64,000 nucleotides of DNA from Chitinivibrionales bacterium (GCA_014728295.1 WJLW01000033.1:1-64000); one strand, 5' to 3'; positions 1 to 8,899 are shown, counted from the stretch's first letter. Translations and numbers: made by a program. The notes: generated by a model not told the origin, from the letters alone.

Positions 1-1
1 A

Positions 2-364
2 GACGGACTGGAGACAGTCCGAACAGAGGGTACCCCACAAGGCAGTCCGCTATCGCCCTTGTTATCGAACATAATGCTCGATGACCTGGACAAGGAACTG
101 CAACGACGAAACCACAAGTTTGTACGTTACGCCGATGACTGCAACATATACGTGAAGTCACGTGGTCTGGATGAAGTTCGTGCATGGAGATCCGCCACAA
201 ACGGACGTGGGCCTTGGTGGAATGCTGGGGCCTCACACATGAACGAAGCTTTCAAGAAGGCCGACTTTGACAAAATGGGTCTGACGTCACTGTTCGATCG
301 ATTTATAACGACCCGTAATCAATCACGAACCGCCGTATACGGAACCGTACGTACGGTGGTGTGA
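2..364 (+). pseudogene. ltrA: group II intron reverse transcriptase/maturase, internally deleted, 5' end outside window
   Basis: The frame is open from the left edge. It carries the RT palm signature GTPQGSPLSPLLSN followed by the catalytic YADD box (FVRYADDCNIYVKS), so it is an intron-encoded reverse transcriptase. Directly after the YADD region the protein jumps to the family's far C-terminal block (AWRSATNGRGPWWNAGASHMN, then FDKMGL). In intact relatives these two parts are separated by the thumb and X/maturase domain, so well over 100 codons seem to have been lost in frame. The frame then reads into RNA domain V and stops at 362-364. The enzyme is probably dead, although the RNA 3' end is intact and could be spliced in trans. 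The family is clear; the exact deletion size needs an intact copy for comparison. Confidence 0.85.
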
Positions 365-399
365 GAAGACGGAGGGTGTGAGCCCTCCTCTTACTCGAT
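329..399 (+). ncRNA. group II intron domains V and VI (intron 3' end)
   Basis: Positions 329-337 (accgccgta) pair with 352-360 (tacggtggt) to form the lower stem of domain V. A CG bulge lies at 350-351 and a short upper stem (338-340 with 347-349) closes a GGAACC loop. A second hairpin, GGAGGG (371-376) with CCCTCC (383-388), fits domain VI. It is followed by TTACTCGAT, which resembles the 3' terminus of bacterial introns of this type. The intron should end near 399, about 13 bases before the GTG start of the helicase gene. The structure was read by eye and not folded by software. Confidence 0.75.
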
Positions 400-412
400 A
401 GGAGACAAGTGC

Positions 413-2746
413 GTGCAAACTGCAACTTTTTTTGACAAACTCAGCTCACTTCCTTTTTTCGAAGATCAGATTGTACATATCGAAAAGCTGCCCGAATTGC
501 CGCCGAGATATGAAAAAGTGCGTAGCGGCATGCAGCCGACCATGGAGCAGGCGTTGCAGCGGCTGGGAATCCGCGAACTCTATACTCATCAGGCTCAGTC
601 GATAGATTTGATTCATGAGGGTTTGAGTATTGTGGTGGTTACCGGTACGGCAAGCGGAAAAACGTTGTGCTACACGATTCCGGTTGTCGAAACGCTTGCG
701 CGTGATCCCCGGGCCACCATGCTGTTTATCTATCCCACCAAAGCGCTTGCGCAGGATCAGCTACGCGGCCTGGCAACTTTCCAGGATTCACATGAAGCGA
801 TTACCTTCATGGCCGGAACCTATGACGGCGACGCGCCAACCAACCAGCGCCGCAAATTGCGTGACGGCGGTAATATTATTCTTACCAATCCGGATATGCT
901 GCATCAGGGCATTCTGCCCCAACATGCCAGATGGAACAGGTTTTTCTCCAATTTGAAATTTGTTATTATTGACGAAGTGCATGCGTATCGGGGCGTCTTC
1001 GGTTCGCATCTCGCAAATGTCACGCGTCGGCTGCATCGCATCTGCGGGCATTATGGAGCGAAGCCGCAGTGGATTTGTTCTTCAGCCACCATTGCAAATC
1101 CGCAGGAGCATGCCGAACGGATCTGCAGTGTCCGTATGCATCTGGTTAACGATGACGGCTCGCCAAAAGGTGCCAAGCATTTCGTGCTCTGGAATCCGCC
1201 GCCGTTTGAAGCTGCCGCGGCAGGTGCGCAGGATTCCTGGCGAGTTGGCGGTGATCGCCGCAGTTCGATGGGAGAGGCCGTCAAGTTATTGACTGCGCTG
1301 GTGCAAGAGGGCGTTCAAACGATTGCGTTTGTACGGACGCGTCTTGCAGCGGAACTGATTTACAAGGATGCACGCGATCAGCTCAGTTGCATCTCACCGC
1401 ATCTTGCGCAGGCAATCCAGGCCTATCGGGGCGGCTATCTGCCCGAGGAGCGCCGTGAGATTGAGCGCAAATTGTCGCGGCGGGAAATACTGGGCGTTGC
1501 CAGCACCAATGCGCTGGAACTGGGAATTGACATCGGCAGCCTTGACGCGTGCCTGTTAGTCGGTTTCCCCGGATCGATAGCCAGCCTCTGGCAGCAAGCC
1601 GGCCGCGCCGGGCGGGGGCTGGAAGAGTCGGTTGTTTTTCTTATTGCGCAGAATGCACCGATGGATCAGTACCTGATGGCTCATGAAAGCTATCTCTTTG
1701 CGCGCAATGCCGAACAGGCCGTCGTGGATCCGCATAATCCGCACATTGTCGTCGGTCATCTCAAGTGCGCCGTACATGAGCTGCCGTTGTCAAGCAATGA
1801 TATTGACCTGTTCGGACCTTATGCGGAAGCATTACTCGACCTGCTGAAGGAAGACAAGGACGTCCGGCATATCGATGACAAATACTACTTTGCATCAAGC
1901 GAGTATCCGGCGTCCGGCGTAAATCTGCGCAATATTGCGGGGCCGGTGTATACTATTCAGGACAGCTTTCGGGGTCGGCAGGTTATCGGTACGGTTGATG
2001 AAATCAGCGCCCTGTCGCAATTGCACACGCATGCAGTGTATTTGCACGGGGCTGAAACCTATTTCGTCAACCGTCTTGATATCGACCAGAAAATCGCTCA
2101 TGTCGAGAAGCGCCAACTCGATTATTACACTCAATCGGTACAGGCTGCCGAAATTGCAATTGACGAAAAGGAATCGGAGGAGCCGTGGCGCAATGGACTT
2201 CTCGGTTTTGGTGATGTTGTGGTGACGACCTCGATTACCATGTTTAAAAAAATAAAATTTCATTCCCGCGCCAGCCTGGGATACGAAGATCTTGATCTGC
2301 CGCCGCAATCGCTGGAAACCGTCTCGCTCTGGTTTGCTCCGCCCGTGCATTTGCGCAACCTGTTGCGGGAGCATGAGCTGCTCCTCGGTGAAGCGCTTAT
2401 CGGTATTGCCAATGTCATGCTCGAAGTCGCACCGTCGTTTGTTATGTGTGATACATCTGATATCGGTGTTGTCGTCGATGCAAAGAACCTGGGGCAGGAC
2501 ACCATTTTTTTGCATGACCGTTCACCCGGCGGCATGGGCTATGCGCGGCGGTGTTTGGAATCGTTTGATCAAATTATGCTTACAATTAAGGAGGTTATTG
2601 GCAATTGTGTCTGTTTGGATGGTTGTCCGTCGTGCGTCGGATCTGCGCTTCCGGCCTATGCGACCAGGGATCTGGATAGCGCTGTGCGAGGGAGGATTCC
2701 CGGCAAAAAGGCGGCGGATTATTTGTTGCGGGAATTGTTTGGATGA
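413..2746 (+). CDS. mrfA: MrfA-type DEAD/DEAH-box DNA helicase with C-terminal DUF1998 zinc domain
   Basis: This superfamily 2 helicase has 777 residues, close to Bacillus MrfA (YprA), which acts in repair of mitomycin-type DNA adducts. Motif I is GTASGKT (residues 78-84), motif II is DEVH (in FVIIDEVHAYRG), motif III is SSAT, and motif VI is QQAGRAGRG. The C-terminal DUF1998 region ends in CVCLDGCPSC, the metal-binding cysteine cluster of this family. The GTG start is preceded by GGAG at 401-404, 8 bases upstream. The gene stands alone just downstream of the group II intron remnant. A role in excision of bulky adducts is taken from the family; the partner nuclease MrfB is not in the window. 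Confidence 0.92.
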   Translation: MQTATFFDKLSSLPFFEDQIVHIEKLPELPPRYEKVRSGMQPTMEQALQRLGIRELYTHQAQSIDLIHEGLSIVVVTGTASGKTLCYTIPVVETLARDPRATMLFIYPTKALAQDQLRGLATFQDSHEAITFMAGTYDGDAPTNQRRKLRDGGNIILTNPDMLHQGILPQHARWNRFFSNLKFVIIDEVHAYRGVFGSHLANVTRRLHRICGHYGAKPQWICSSATIANPQEHAERICSVRMHLVNDDGSPKGAKHFVLWNPPPFEAAAAGAQDSWRVGGDRRSSMGEAVKLLTALVQEGVQTIAFVRTRLAAELIYKDARDQLSCISPHLAQAIQAYRGGYLPEERREIERKLSRREILGVASTNALELGIDIGSLDACLLVGFPGSIASLWQQAGRAGRGLEESVVFLIAQNAPMDQYLMAHESYLFARNAEQAVVDPHNPHIVVGHLKCAVHELPLSSNDIDLFGPYAEALLDLLKEDKDVRHIDDKYYFASSEYPASGVNLRNIAGPVYTIQDSFRGRQVIGTVDEISALSQLHTHAVYLHGAETYFVNRLDIDQKIAHVEKRQLDYYTQSVQAAEIAIDEKESEEPWRNGLLGFGDVVVTTSITMFKKIKFHSRASLGYEDLDLPPQSLETVSLWFAPPVHLRNLLREHELLLGEALIGIANVMLEVAPSFVMCDTSDIGVVVDAKNLGQDTIFLHDRSPGGMGYARRCLESFDQIMLTIKEVIGNCVCLDGCPSCVGSALPAYATRDLDSAVRGRIPGKKAADYLLRELFG

Positions 2747-2963
2747 GCATGCCTGAAGCGTCGCCCGGCCATTATGTGCGAATTCGGCCGAAGGTTTTCA
2801 TATTGTACTGCTTAGATAGATCGCACCTGGGTTTTCATCTCAATAATAACTCAATATGCAATGCTTTTCGTAACGATCAGCAAGTATTTTGTATGAAGCA
2901 ATAAGGACATTGCTCTATATTGTTTTCAATTCGCTGAAATACTACCCAAGATGGAGTATAATA

Positions 2964-3947
2964 GTGCGCATAATTACCCTTTCTGTGCTCATCCTTGCCA
3001 TAGCAGCCTGCACTCCACCCCCCGGGGAAGAGAGGCCGGAACTGGTGAAAAGCAAAGAGACTTCCAAATCGGTTGAAGTCCATCAAACTTCATTCGCACA
3101 AAAAGAGTTCGTCGAATCCCTGCCCATCGGCGAATGGACCGGGGAGCAATTCGTATTATTAGGCAAGCCCCGTATGTTTCAAAAGCACGGCTATTTGTTG
3201 TATGACAGCCCTGCGCTTTCCGAAGCGACTCATCAGGCCGATCCGCAAATCGCACATCCCAATCACCGCCTGAAATATGACCGATTCGAGTGGCATATCG
3301 TAGCAGTCAAATCGGTGACCGCGCAACAAGATGGTGAATTTCTGGTAGCTTTCTTTGATGACAGCCTGGGCCGGGAAATATACGCCAAATCACGCAAGCA
3401 CGTAATCGAAGGCATTGCCCGACTCAGCGACCTCGACGGAGCCGGACAGCGTTGGGCAGATGCAACAATCTATTGTCGACTGCGCCATATTACTACGTTT
3501 GATGAAACAGCTTCCAGGTATGGCACGATTCCTGTCAGTATCACCGAGCCCTTGCAGGTCACAGAAGTGCGCTGGGGATTAAGCCCGCTCCCGCCCAAGC
3601 CGATCTGGCTGGTTGTCGTGCGGCAAAATGGTGACACCGGATTTATACCCGTTAATTATAGCTGGACAAATATCCTGTATGAAATGCGCACGGAGGGACT
3701 ACCCTGGGAAAAGGATATTTTCGAGGAGGATCCCAGGGAACTGTTTGCCTGGGACGATCTTTATTGGCAGGCAATTGATGAAAAAAAACTGTTAACGCAT
3801 ATGACGACGCAGCAAGTACAAATGTCATGGGGAAAACCGACGAAAGCCACTGTCGAGGAAACTGAAACGGGAACCATTACCACCTACAAATACCTGGGAA
3901 ATAAGCTGGTATTCAAAAACGATACGCTCGTTGAAACTTATCCGTAG
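2964..3947 (+). CDS. predicted lipoprotein with C-terminal SmpA/OmlA-like segment
   Basis: The product has about 327 residues. An upstream TTG at 2889 keeps the frame open, but the GTG at 2964 has a TGGAG box 7 bases before it and immediately gives a short signal peptide with lipobox AIAAC (Cys16), so I place the start there. The mature part begins with a Pro/Glu-rich stretch. The last 50 residues (MTTQQVQMSWGKPTKATVEE, ending in LVFKNDTLVETYP) resemble the short beta-alpha repeat of SmpA/OmlA-like outer-membrane lipoproteins, where a threonine/glutamine-rich helix precedes a WGxP turn. It probably sits in the periplasm, anchored to a membrane. The middle is not recognised. It is convergent with murJ, with about 30 bases between the stops. 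Confidence 0.7.
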   Translation: MRIITLSVLILAIAACTPPPGEERPELVKSKETSKSVEVHQTSFAQKEFVESLPIGEWTGEQFVLLGKPRMFQKHGYLLYDSPALSEATHQADPQIAHPNHRLKYDRFEWHIVAVKSVTAQQDGEFLVAFFDDSLGREIYAKSRKHVIEGIARLSDLDGAGQRWADATIYCRLRHITTFDETASRYGTIPVSITEPLQVTEVRWGLSPLPPKPIWLVVVRQNGDTGFIPVNYSWTNILYEMRTEGLPWEKDIFEEDPRELFAWDDLYWQAIDEKKLLTHMTTQQVQMSWGKPTKATVEETETGTITTYKYLGNKLVFKNDTLVETYP

Positions 3948-3975
3948 CTGCCGGCACTGGCACGACGGGGAGTTC

Positions 3976-5589
3976 TCAGCTTCTGCGCCTGAGCAACGAG
4001 CGCAGCGAATGACGCACAGAGCTGATCCCCGTGAGGTCAAGTAGCAGAAAAATCAGCAGCAGTGCAGGGGCTCCGACAAGCAAGCCGCGCATAAAAGATG
4101 CTCCCTTGCCTGATCCTGCCAATACCGATATGGAGCCCAGCCACGTTTTGAGTCCATACGATATTACCGCGCCGACAGCGGCAATAAGCCAAATCTTGAC
4201 AATGGTATACAGTGTGGCCCTGCATCCCTGCATGTTTAATTTTTTGTGGCTCCAGAGAAGATAGAGCACCACGAACTGGATGAGCATGCTGATCGCATTT
4301 GTTAAGGGGACGCCAATTACTCCCAGGTGGCTAATCGCCTGCATATAAAATGGTATCGATACTGCAATCACCAGCGTACTGATAACCATGGGAAAAAGCG
4401 TATTCTGAGTTGCGTAAAAATTGCGCATCACAATGGTATTGGATGAAAGTGCGAATGCCCCGATCAAATACAATGACAGTAGCTGGGAGGTAAGCCGTGC
4501 TGATTCCGGCCCGAATTCTCCGTGCTGATATATAACCGCGACAACTTCCGGAGCAACGGCAATCATGACCGCTGACAGTGGAATCGCAAAAGTACAGATT
4601 TTGGCGATTACGCTGTTGGCCAGAGTATTCAGTTCACTCAGCTTTGATTGTTGGGCAAGTTGTGACATAAAAGGGTATGATGCTTGGGCTGCCGCCTGGC
4701 CGATAATGCCGACAACGACCATCATAAGCCGCAGCGCGTAATTCAATCCCGCAATCGCGCCCCGGTCCAGATACATGCCGAATAGGCGAAACAGTATTTC
4801 ATTCGAAAAGGTCATACCCATGCCGATCACAAAAGGAATCGACAGGAGCAGGAACCTGACAAAATCAGGTTCAGTTGGACGCACAAGTGGCCGAAAGCGC
4901 AGGCCGACCAGGCGAGCTCCAATGATCTGTATGATGACGGCGCCGGCAAATGCACCGATCAGCACTCCCCACGCAAAACCTTCGATGCCCATCCGCTTGT
5001 GCAATATCGTCCCGAGAGCAATTATACCCAGATTATAAATGACTCCCATGAGCGAGGGTGCCAGAAATCTTTTGTGTGCGTACTGGACCGCTATCAGCAC
5101 GAAACCCCAATAAAAGAAAAGTTGCGCCGGGAGCACAATACGGGTCAGTTTTACGGTAAGGCCAATCCATTGCGGTGACCGCAGGGTGTTTTCAGAAGCA
5201 TTGATGCTCAATGCAAAGCGCAGCAAATCATCCGTAAAGAAGATCCCCAGCAAAACAAAAACAGCCGTGACGATGCTGCCAATAGTCAGTATATTGGAAA
5301 ACAGGTCCCATGCTTGCTCTTTTGCCTCACGCAACAGATGCTTTTGAAACAGGGGAATGAAGGTAATCGATAAAAAACCGCCCGCTATGAAATGATTTAA
5401 CAACTCGGGAATCAGAAAGGCCGCAACGTAGGCGTCCATCGCATCGCTGGTTCCTTCCAGCTTGGCGAACACCATGTCGCGCGCAATGCCGATTATTCTG
5501 CTTAGCAGAACCGAGGCCGACATAATCAATGCCGCCGCGCTCAATTTGCTGTCACGTTTACTTTTTTCCATTTGCGAAGCACCGGTCAT
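3976..5589 (-). CDS. murJ: lipid II flippase MurJ (MviN family)
   Basis: This 537-residue polytopic membrane protein has the MOP-superfamily MurJ layout of roughly 14 membrane helices. The N-terminal block (SASVLLSRIIGIARDMVFA, then AFLIPELLNHFIAGG) is the typical MviN signature. MurJ moves lipid II, the undecaprenyl-linked peptidoglycan precursor, to the outer face of the inner membrane. The start is uncertain: the ATG at 5589 and an in-frame ATG six codons later (5571) both lack a strong ribosome-binding site. It lies behind the terminator of the HTH gene, so it probably has its own promoter in the short gap, or depends on read-through. Confidence 0.93.
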   Translation of the reverse strand: MTGASQMEKSKRDSKLSAAALIMSASVLLSRIIGIARDMVFAKLEGTSDAMDAYVAAFLIPELLNHFIAGGFLSITFIPLFQKHLLREAKEQAWDLFSNILTIGSIVTAVFVLLGIFFTDDLLRFALSINASENTLRSPQWIGLTVKLTRIVLPAQLFFYWGFVLIAVQYAHKRFLAPSLMGVIYNLGIIALGTILHKRMGIEGFAWGVLIGAFAGAVIIQIIGARLVGLRFRPLVRPTEPDFVRFLLLSIPFVIGMGMTFSNEILFRLFGMYLDRGAIAGLNYALRLMMVVVGIIGQAAAQASYPFMSQLAQQSKLSELNTLANSVIAKICTFAIPLSAVMIAVAPEVVAVIYQHGEFGPESARLTSQLLSLYLIGAFALSSNTIVMRNFYATQNTLFPMVISTLVIAVSIPFYMQAISHLGVIGVPLTNAISMLIQFVVLYLLWSHKKLNMQGCRATLYTIVKIWLIAAVGAVISYGLKTWLGSISVLAGSGKGASFMRGLLVGAPALLLIFLLLDLTGISSVRHSLRSLLRRRS

Positions 5590-5601
5590 GAATTACAATA
5601 T

Positions 5602-5637
5602 AAAAAAATGGACCAATGAACAGGCTCATCGGTCCAT
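5602..5637 (-). terminator. rho-independent terminator after the HTH gene
   Basis: On the minus strand ATGGACC pairs with GGTCCAT, extended inward by ATGA/TCAT around a GCCTGT loop, and is followed directly by a run of seven T. It lies 28 bases after the stop of the HTH gene and just before murJ, so it should end the HTH transcript. Confidence 0.8.
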
Positions 5638-5664
5638 GCTTAAGGGCAATGTTTGCTTTGTGGA

Positions 5665-5994
5665 TTATTTTTTCTTTTTTGCTGCGGCCCGTTTGGGGGA
5701 AGCTGCTTTTTTTCCGGTCTTTTTGCGGGATGCATCGTTGATAATGCGGTAGGTTTGCGATACGGAAAGTTTGAACTTCCTGGCAATCGTTGTTCCGGTT
5801 TTGCCGCTACTGTTGTACATCTCCAGAATTGTGCGGTTCCGTTCTGCATTTTTTGATATCATCGAGTCGATACCAAATTTTTTACGGAGTTGATGAACAG
5901 CTTGACGGGTGATGCCGAAATGTTCGCCAATTTTAGCATCGGTCTTGAGCTTCCTCTGGAGCCGAATCAGTTCGGTTTTGCTGACCTTGGCCAT
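5665..5994 (-). CDS. small double helix-turn-helix protein with Lys/Ala-rich tail
   Basis: The product has 109 residues. The first HTH spans about residues 16-40 (DAKIGEHFGITRQAVHQLRK) and a second about 60-85 (GKTGTTIARKFKLSVSQTYR). The last 20 residues are almost only Lys, Ala, Ser and Arg, as in nucleoid-associated or histone-H1-like tails. The ATG is preceded by AAGGAGGAG 7 bases upstream, one of the strongest ribosome-binding sites in the window, so high expression is plausible. It is flanked by its own upstream region and a strong terminator, hence monocistronic. The predicted role is DNA binding, either as a small regulator or a nucleoid protein; no specific family name is offered. Confidence 0.75.
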   Translation of the reverse strand: MAKVSKTELIRLQRKLKTDAKIGEHFGITRQAVHQLRKKFGIDSMISKNAERNRTILEMYNSSGKTGTTIARKFKLSVSQTYRIINDASRKKTGKKAASPKRAAAKKKK

Positions 5995-6087
5995 AACAGT
6001 ACTCCTCCTTTGAAAGAATGGTGCTTATTGCCCTAAGGGGAATATTAATATAACTACGTGCCAATAGCGAAGCAAGAAAAAAATGCA

Positions 6088-6145
6088 CCTGACAGAAAAA
6101 CTTTTCTTTAACAAACGCAACACGTCGGGACTATTATATGTCAGG
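6088..6145 (-). terminator. possible terminator or REP-like inverted repeat downstream of cutA
   Basis: CCTGACA at 6088-6094 and TGTCAGG at 6139-6145 form a perfect 7-base inverted repeat with a 44-base loop. Read on the minus strand, the second arm is followed by TGCATTTTTTT, as expected for a terminator of the cutA transcript. The TGCCTGACA core also resembles arms of dispersed REP-type palindromes, so it may be a decayed mobile repeat. Confidence 0.4.
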
Positions 6146-6171
6146 CACTTGACTCCTGTTTTTGCCGGCTT

Positions 6172-6495
6172 TTATCTGGTTTCGTTTCGCAGCCAGTCCA
6201 GGTATCGGGCATTACCTTCCAGTATCGGCAAAGTAACGATGCAGGGCGTGGTGTAGCTATGCAGAGACTTCACCTTTTCGATAAGCGCAGATGCGTTTGC
6301 GGAGGTGGTTTTGGCGATGCAGACAGTTTCGGTGTCGGATTGTACTTCTTCCTCCCACCAATAGAGCGAGGTCATGTTGTCGACTATATTGACGCAGGCT
6401 GCAAGGCGCTCTTGGACGAGCATTTTGCCGATGCGGGTGGCTTCGTCTTTTGAGCCGGCAGTCATGTATACAAACCGCAAATCTGTAGTGCTCAT
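6172..6495 (-). CDS. cutA: divalent-cation tolerance protein CutA
   Basis: The product has 107 residues, the usual CutA1 length. It shows the family pattern RLAACVNIV, then YWWEEEVQ, then the C-terminal SYTTPCIVTLPI and YLDWL. CutA1 proteins form very stable trimers and bind divalent copper or other metals; their cellular role is still debated. I chose the ATG at 6495 because AAAGG lies 7 bases upstream. A longer frame from 6516 would overlap the preceding gene. Only four bases separate it from the stop of the upstream phosphorylase gene, so the two are probably co-transcribed. Confidence 0.9.
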   Translation of the reverse strand: MSTTDLRFVYMTAGSKDEATRIGKMLVQERLAACVNIVDNMTSLYWWEEEVQSDTETVCIAKTTSANASALIEKVKSLHSYTTPCIVTLPILEGNARYLDWLRNETR

Positions 6496-6499
6496 GCTG

Positions 6500-8218
6500 T
6501 TACCTTTCTGATGCAAGCCATAAAAACTGATATGGATGAATTGTCAACTGGGTTGATGAGGTCACTGTTTTACTCGTACTTGCTATATCCTGGAACTGCT
6601 CCGGCAATTCAAGCAGGCCTTTACCGATGCACACCTTCTGATTGGAGACATTGAAAACTGCTGTTATTGATGAACCTGATTCTGTGCTGCGTCTGAACGC
6701 AAACAGCCGTGGATCACCAGAGAGAACCTGCATTGCACAGGTCGGATGAAATGCGGCATGTTTTTGTCGTATTTTAAGAAGCTCTCTGTAACGGCTGAAT
6801 ACCCGGTTGCGCAGTGATTGTGGATCGGCAAGCTCTGCTCTGACTGCTTCGTAGCTTAACCGGGCGCGGTTTATGCTGCGTGCCCGCCCTGACTTATACA
6901 GCCCAGCATAGTCATTGCGTGAACCAAGCAAACTGTGGATATAAATTGCGGGAATCCCTTTGAATGCAAGTACGATTGCCTGTGACAATAGAAAACGATC
7001 AACCTGCAGTTGAATTGGTCCTTCTGCCTGTGGTGGATTGATTGCATCGAAATAGCTGATGTTGAGCTCATAGACACTTTCGCTCCCGTCACTGTTGCGT
7101 TTGATGCTAAGTCGCCCGCCGTGTCGTTTGACGCGATCGAAGAGCAACTCACGCTCTGCGTCGGTCAAAATACCTTCTGTTGGTCGAACGCCGATGCCAT
7201 CGTGACTGGCGGTGAAATTGAGCCAGGTTGTTTGCGGAGAAAGCGGTTCGAGCCCGGTTGCCCAGGTTGTCAACTTTTCCGCATTTGCGGTGGCAATGCT
7301 GAATAAAATCATCGGCGACAGCGTGAAATTATACACAATATGCGCTTCATCCGAACCGTTACCGAAATATGAGATGTTTTCTTCATGGGGGACATTGGTT
7401 TCGGTGAGGATGAGCGTATGTGGTGCGGCCTGGCGCACTACCTCTCTGAAGAGCTTTACGATTGCATGAGTTTGCGGCAGGTGAATGCAGGTAGTTCCCG
7501 GTTGTTTCCACAGATAGGCGATTGCATCCAGGCGAAACATCGAGGCGCCTCGCTGCGCATAATAGAGTAGTACATCAATGATCTCGAGCAGTACGTCTGG
7601 ATTGGCATAGTTCAGATCGACCTGATCTTGGCTGAATGTCGTCCAGAGTCTTTTGACTCCCTTGGCTGTTTCGTACTCGTGTACCAGCGAAAGGCTGCGT
7701 GGCCTGACGACTTGTGAAAGATCGGCATTCTCATCAACCTCGATGAAGAAATTTTCAAAGCGCGCCTCACCGGATGCAAAACCCTGCATGTAACTGCCCG
7801 AAACTGAGGCGTGATTAATTACGGCATCAAAAACAAGTCTATAGCTGCTGCCCAATGTTGCTATATCCTCCCAGGCACCGACTTTCGGATTAACCGCGCG
7901 ATAGTCAACTACTGAAAAACCATCGTCGGAGGAAAAAGGGAAAAATGGCAGCAAGTGTACAAAAGTAATTGCATCCTGAAGATAGTCCGTGAGCAGTCTG
8001 TCGAGCGCCTGTAGGGGAATCATGGACTCACTGACCAGTGAATCACCGTAGGTAATCAGAAATGAATCCTGTTGGCTCCATCCTGCTTTGCGGGGAATGA
8101 TATTGGCCTTGTTGCTATCGATACGTGTCCGGATGCCCCTGGAGATATGCTCTGCGTGCTCCTCGCCATAAATTTCTGCTACGATCGAATTAATCGCGCC
8201 TTCTTCGTTCATGAACAA
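6500..8218 (-). CDS. GH13_18 glycoside phosphorylase, probably glucosylglycerate or sucrose phosphorylase type
   Basis: This 572-residue (beta/alpha)8 enzyme of the sucrose phosphorylase subfamily has HLLPFFPFSSDDGFSV near the N-terminus, the nucleophile Asp in FRLDAIAYLWK, the acid/base Glu in LTETNVPHEE, and the transition-state Asp in TASHDGIGVRP. The AIAYLWK..GTTCIHLPQTH context resembles glucosylglycerate phosphorylases (YcjM-like) more than classic sucrose phosphorylases; that assignment is from memory of the family. Such enzymes reversibly phosphorolyse an alpha-glucoside to glucose 1-phosphate, saving ATP. It is cytoplasmic, with no signal peptide, and is followed closely by cutA. No transporter or kinase for the sugar lies nearby. 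Confidence 0.85.
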   Translation of the reverse strand: MFMNEEGAINSIVAEIYGEEHAEHISRGIRTRIDSNKANIIPRKAGWSQQDSFLITYGDSLVSESMIPLQALDRLLTDYLQDAITFVHLLPFFPFSSDDGFSVVDYRAVNPKVGAWEDIATLGSSYRLVFDAVINHASVSGSYMQGFASGEARFENFFIEVDENADLSQVVRPRSLSLVHEYETAKGVKRLWTTFSQDQVDLNYANPDVLLEIIDVLLYYAQRGASMFRLDAIAYLWKQPGTTCIHLPQTHAIVKLFREVVRQAAPHTLILTETNVPHEENISYFGNGSDEAHIVYNFTLSPMILFSIATANAEKLTTWATGLEPLSPQTTWLNFTASHDGIGVRPTEGILTDAERELLFDRVKRHGGRLSIKRNSDGSESVYELNISYFDAINPPQAEGPIQLQVDRFLLSQAIVLAFKGIPAIYIHSLLGSRNDYAGLYKSGRARSINRARLSYEAVRAELADPQSLRNRVFSRYRELLKIRQKHAAFHPTCAMQVLSGDPRLFAFRRSTESGSSITAVFNVSNQKVCIGKGLLELPEQFQDIASTSKTVTSSTQLTIHPYQFLWLASER

Positions 8219-8314
8219 AGCTTTCCATAGCCAGGTGGAAAGATAACCTGAGGTGAAAATTACATCACGAGCGTGATTTTGGGATATTCAAAGGGGGAGA
8301 CGCCGAAATTGTCG

Positions 8315-8698
8315 CTACTGCGGCCCGGAATCGACCTGATTGTCGAATACGACCTTACTCAGCTCTTTCATGGGAACCGGTTTTTCAAAAAAGAAAGCAT
8401 TGAGCTGTTCAAGCTTATCCATTGCAATCTCAGAAACATAACCCGAGATCAGAATTTTCTTAATTTCCGGATTGGCCAGCTCCAATAGTTCAATTCCATT
8501 TACATTGGGCATTTTATAATCGGTTATCAGAACATCGATAGATTTTTTTTGAGAAGCTATGAATTCACGTGCTTGCAGCGCGTCATTGAATGAATGCACC
8601 ACAGCTTCCGGGCCGGCTGATTTTATGAAAATCTCGATTAGTTCAGTAATCTGGACCTCATCGTCGACAACAAGGACCTCCAGCGGCTTGCTATTCAT
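8315..8698 (-). CDS. single-domain response regulator (REC only)
   Basis: The product is a 127-residue receiver domain with no output domain. It has the acidic pair in VLVVDDE, the phospho-acceptor Asp in VLITDYKMP, the switch Ser in ILISGY, and the conserved Lys in FFEKPVP. The ATG at 8698 follows AGGAGGA by 10 bases; an in-frame extension to 8743 has no such site. Single-domain regulators pass phosphate or bind a partner (CheY- or Spo0F-like). The nearest kinase in the window is the hybrid histidine kinase near 33 kb, which has its own receiver, so the partner is unknown. Confidence 0.88.
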   Translation of the reverse strand: MNSKPLEVLVVDDEVQITELIEIFIKSAGPEAVVHSFNDALQAREFIASQKKSIDVLITDYKMPNVNGIELLELANPEIKKILISGYVSEIAMDKLEQLNAFFFEKPVPMKELSKVVFDNQVDSGPQ

Positions 8699-8899
8699 GC
8701 AAACAGCGTCCTCCTGCTCTATAACAGTTGAGTATAACATCATCTCATTGTACTATTAAGTCTTAAAAAGGGTCAATACTTTTTTGTATATTCAATGCTC
8801 CAATAAAAAAATGCTGAATTTTGCTTAGATAGTGCCATTCGATTAGTATACGATTAGCGAAATAGTGTCTTGGTAACAATTTGCGCAAGGAATTCTGAT

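Noticed and set aside
1895-2515. 206-codon minus-strand frame inside mrfA
   Set aside because: Shadow frame; the sense frame has strong family similarity through this stretch.
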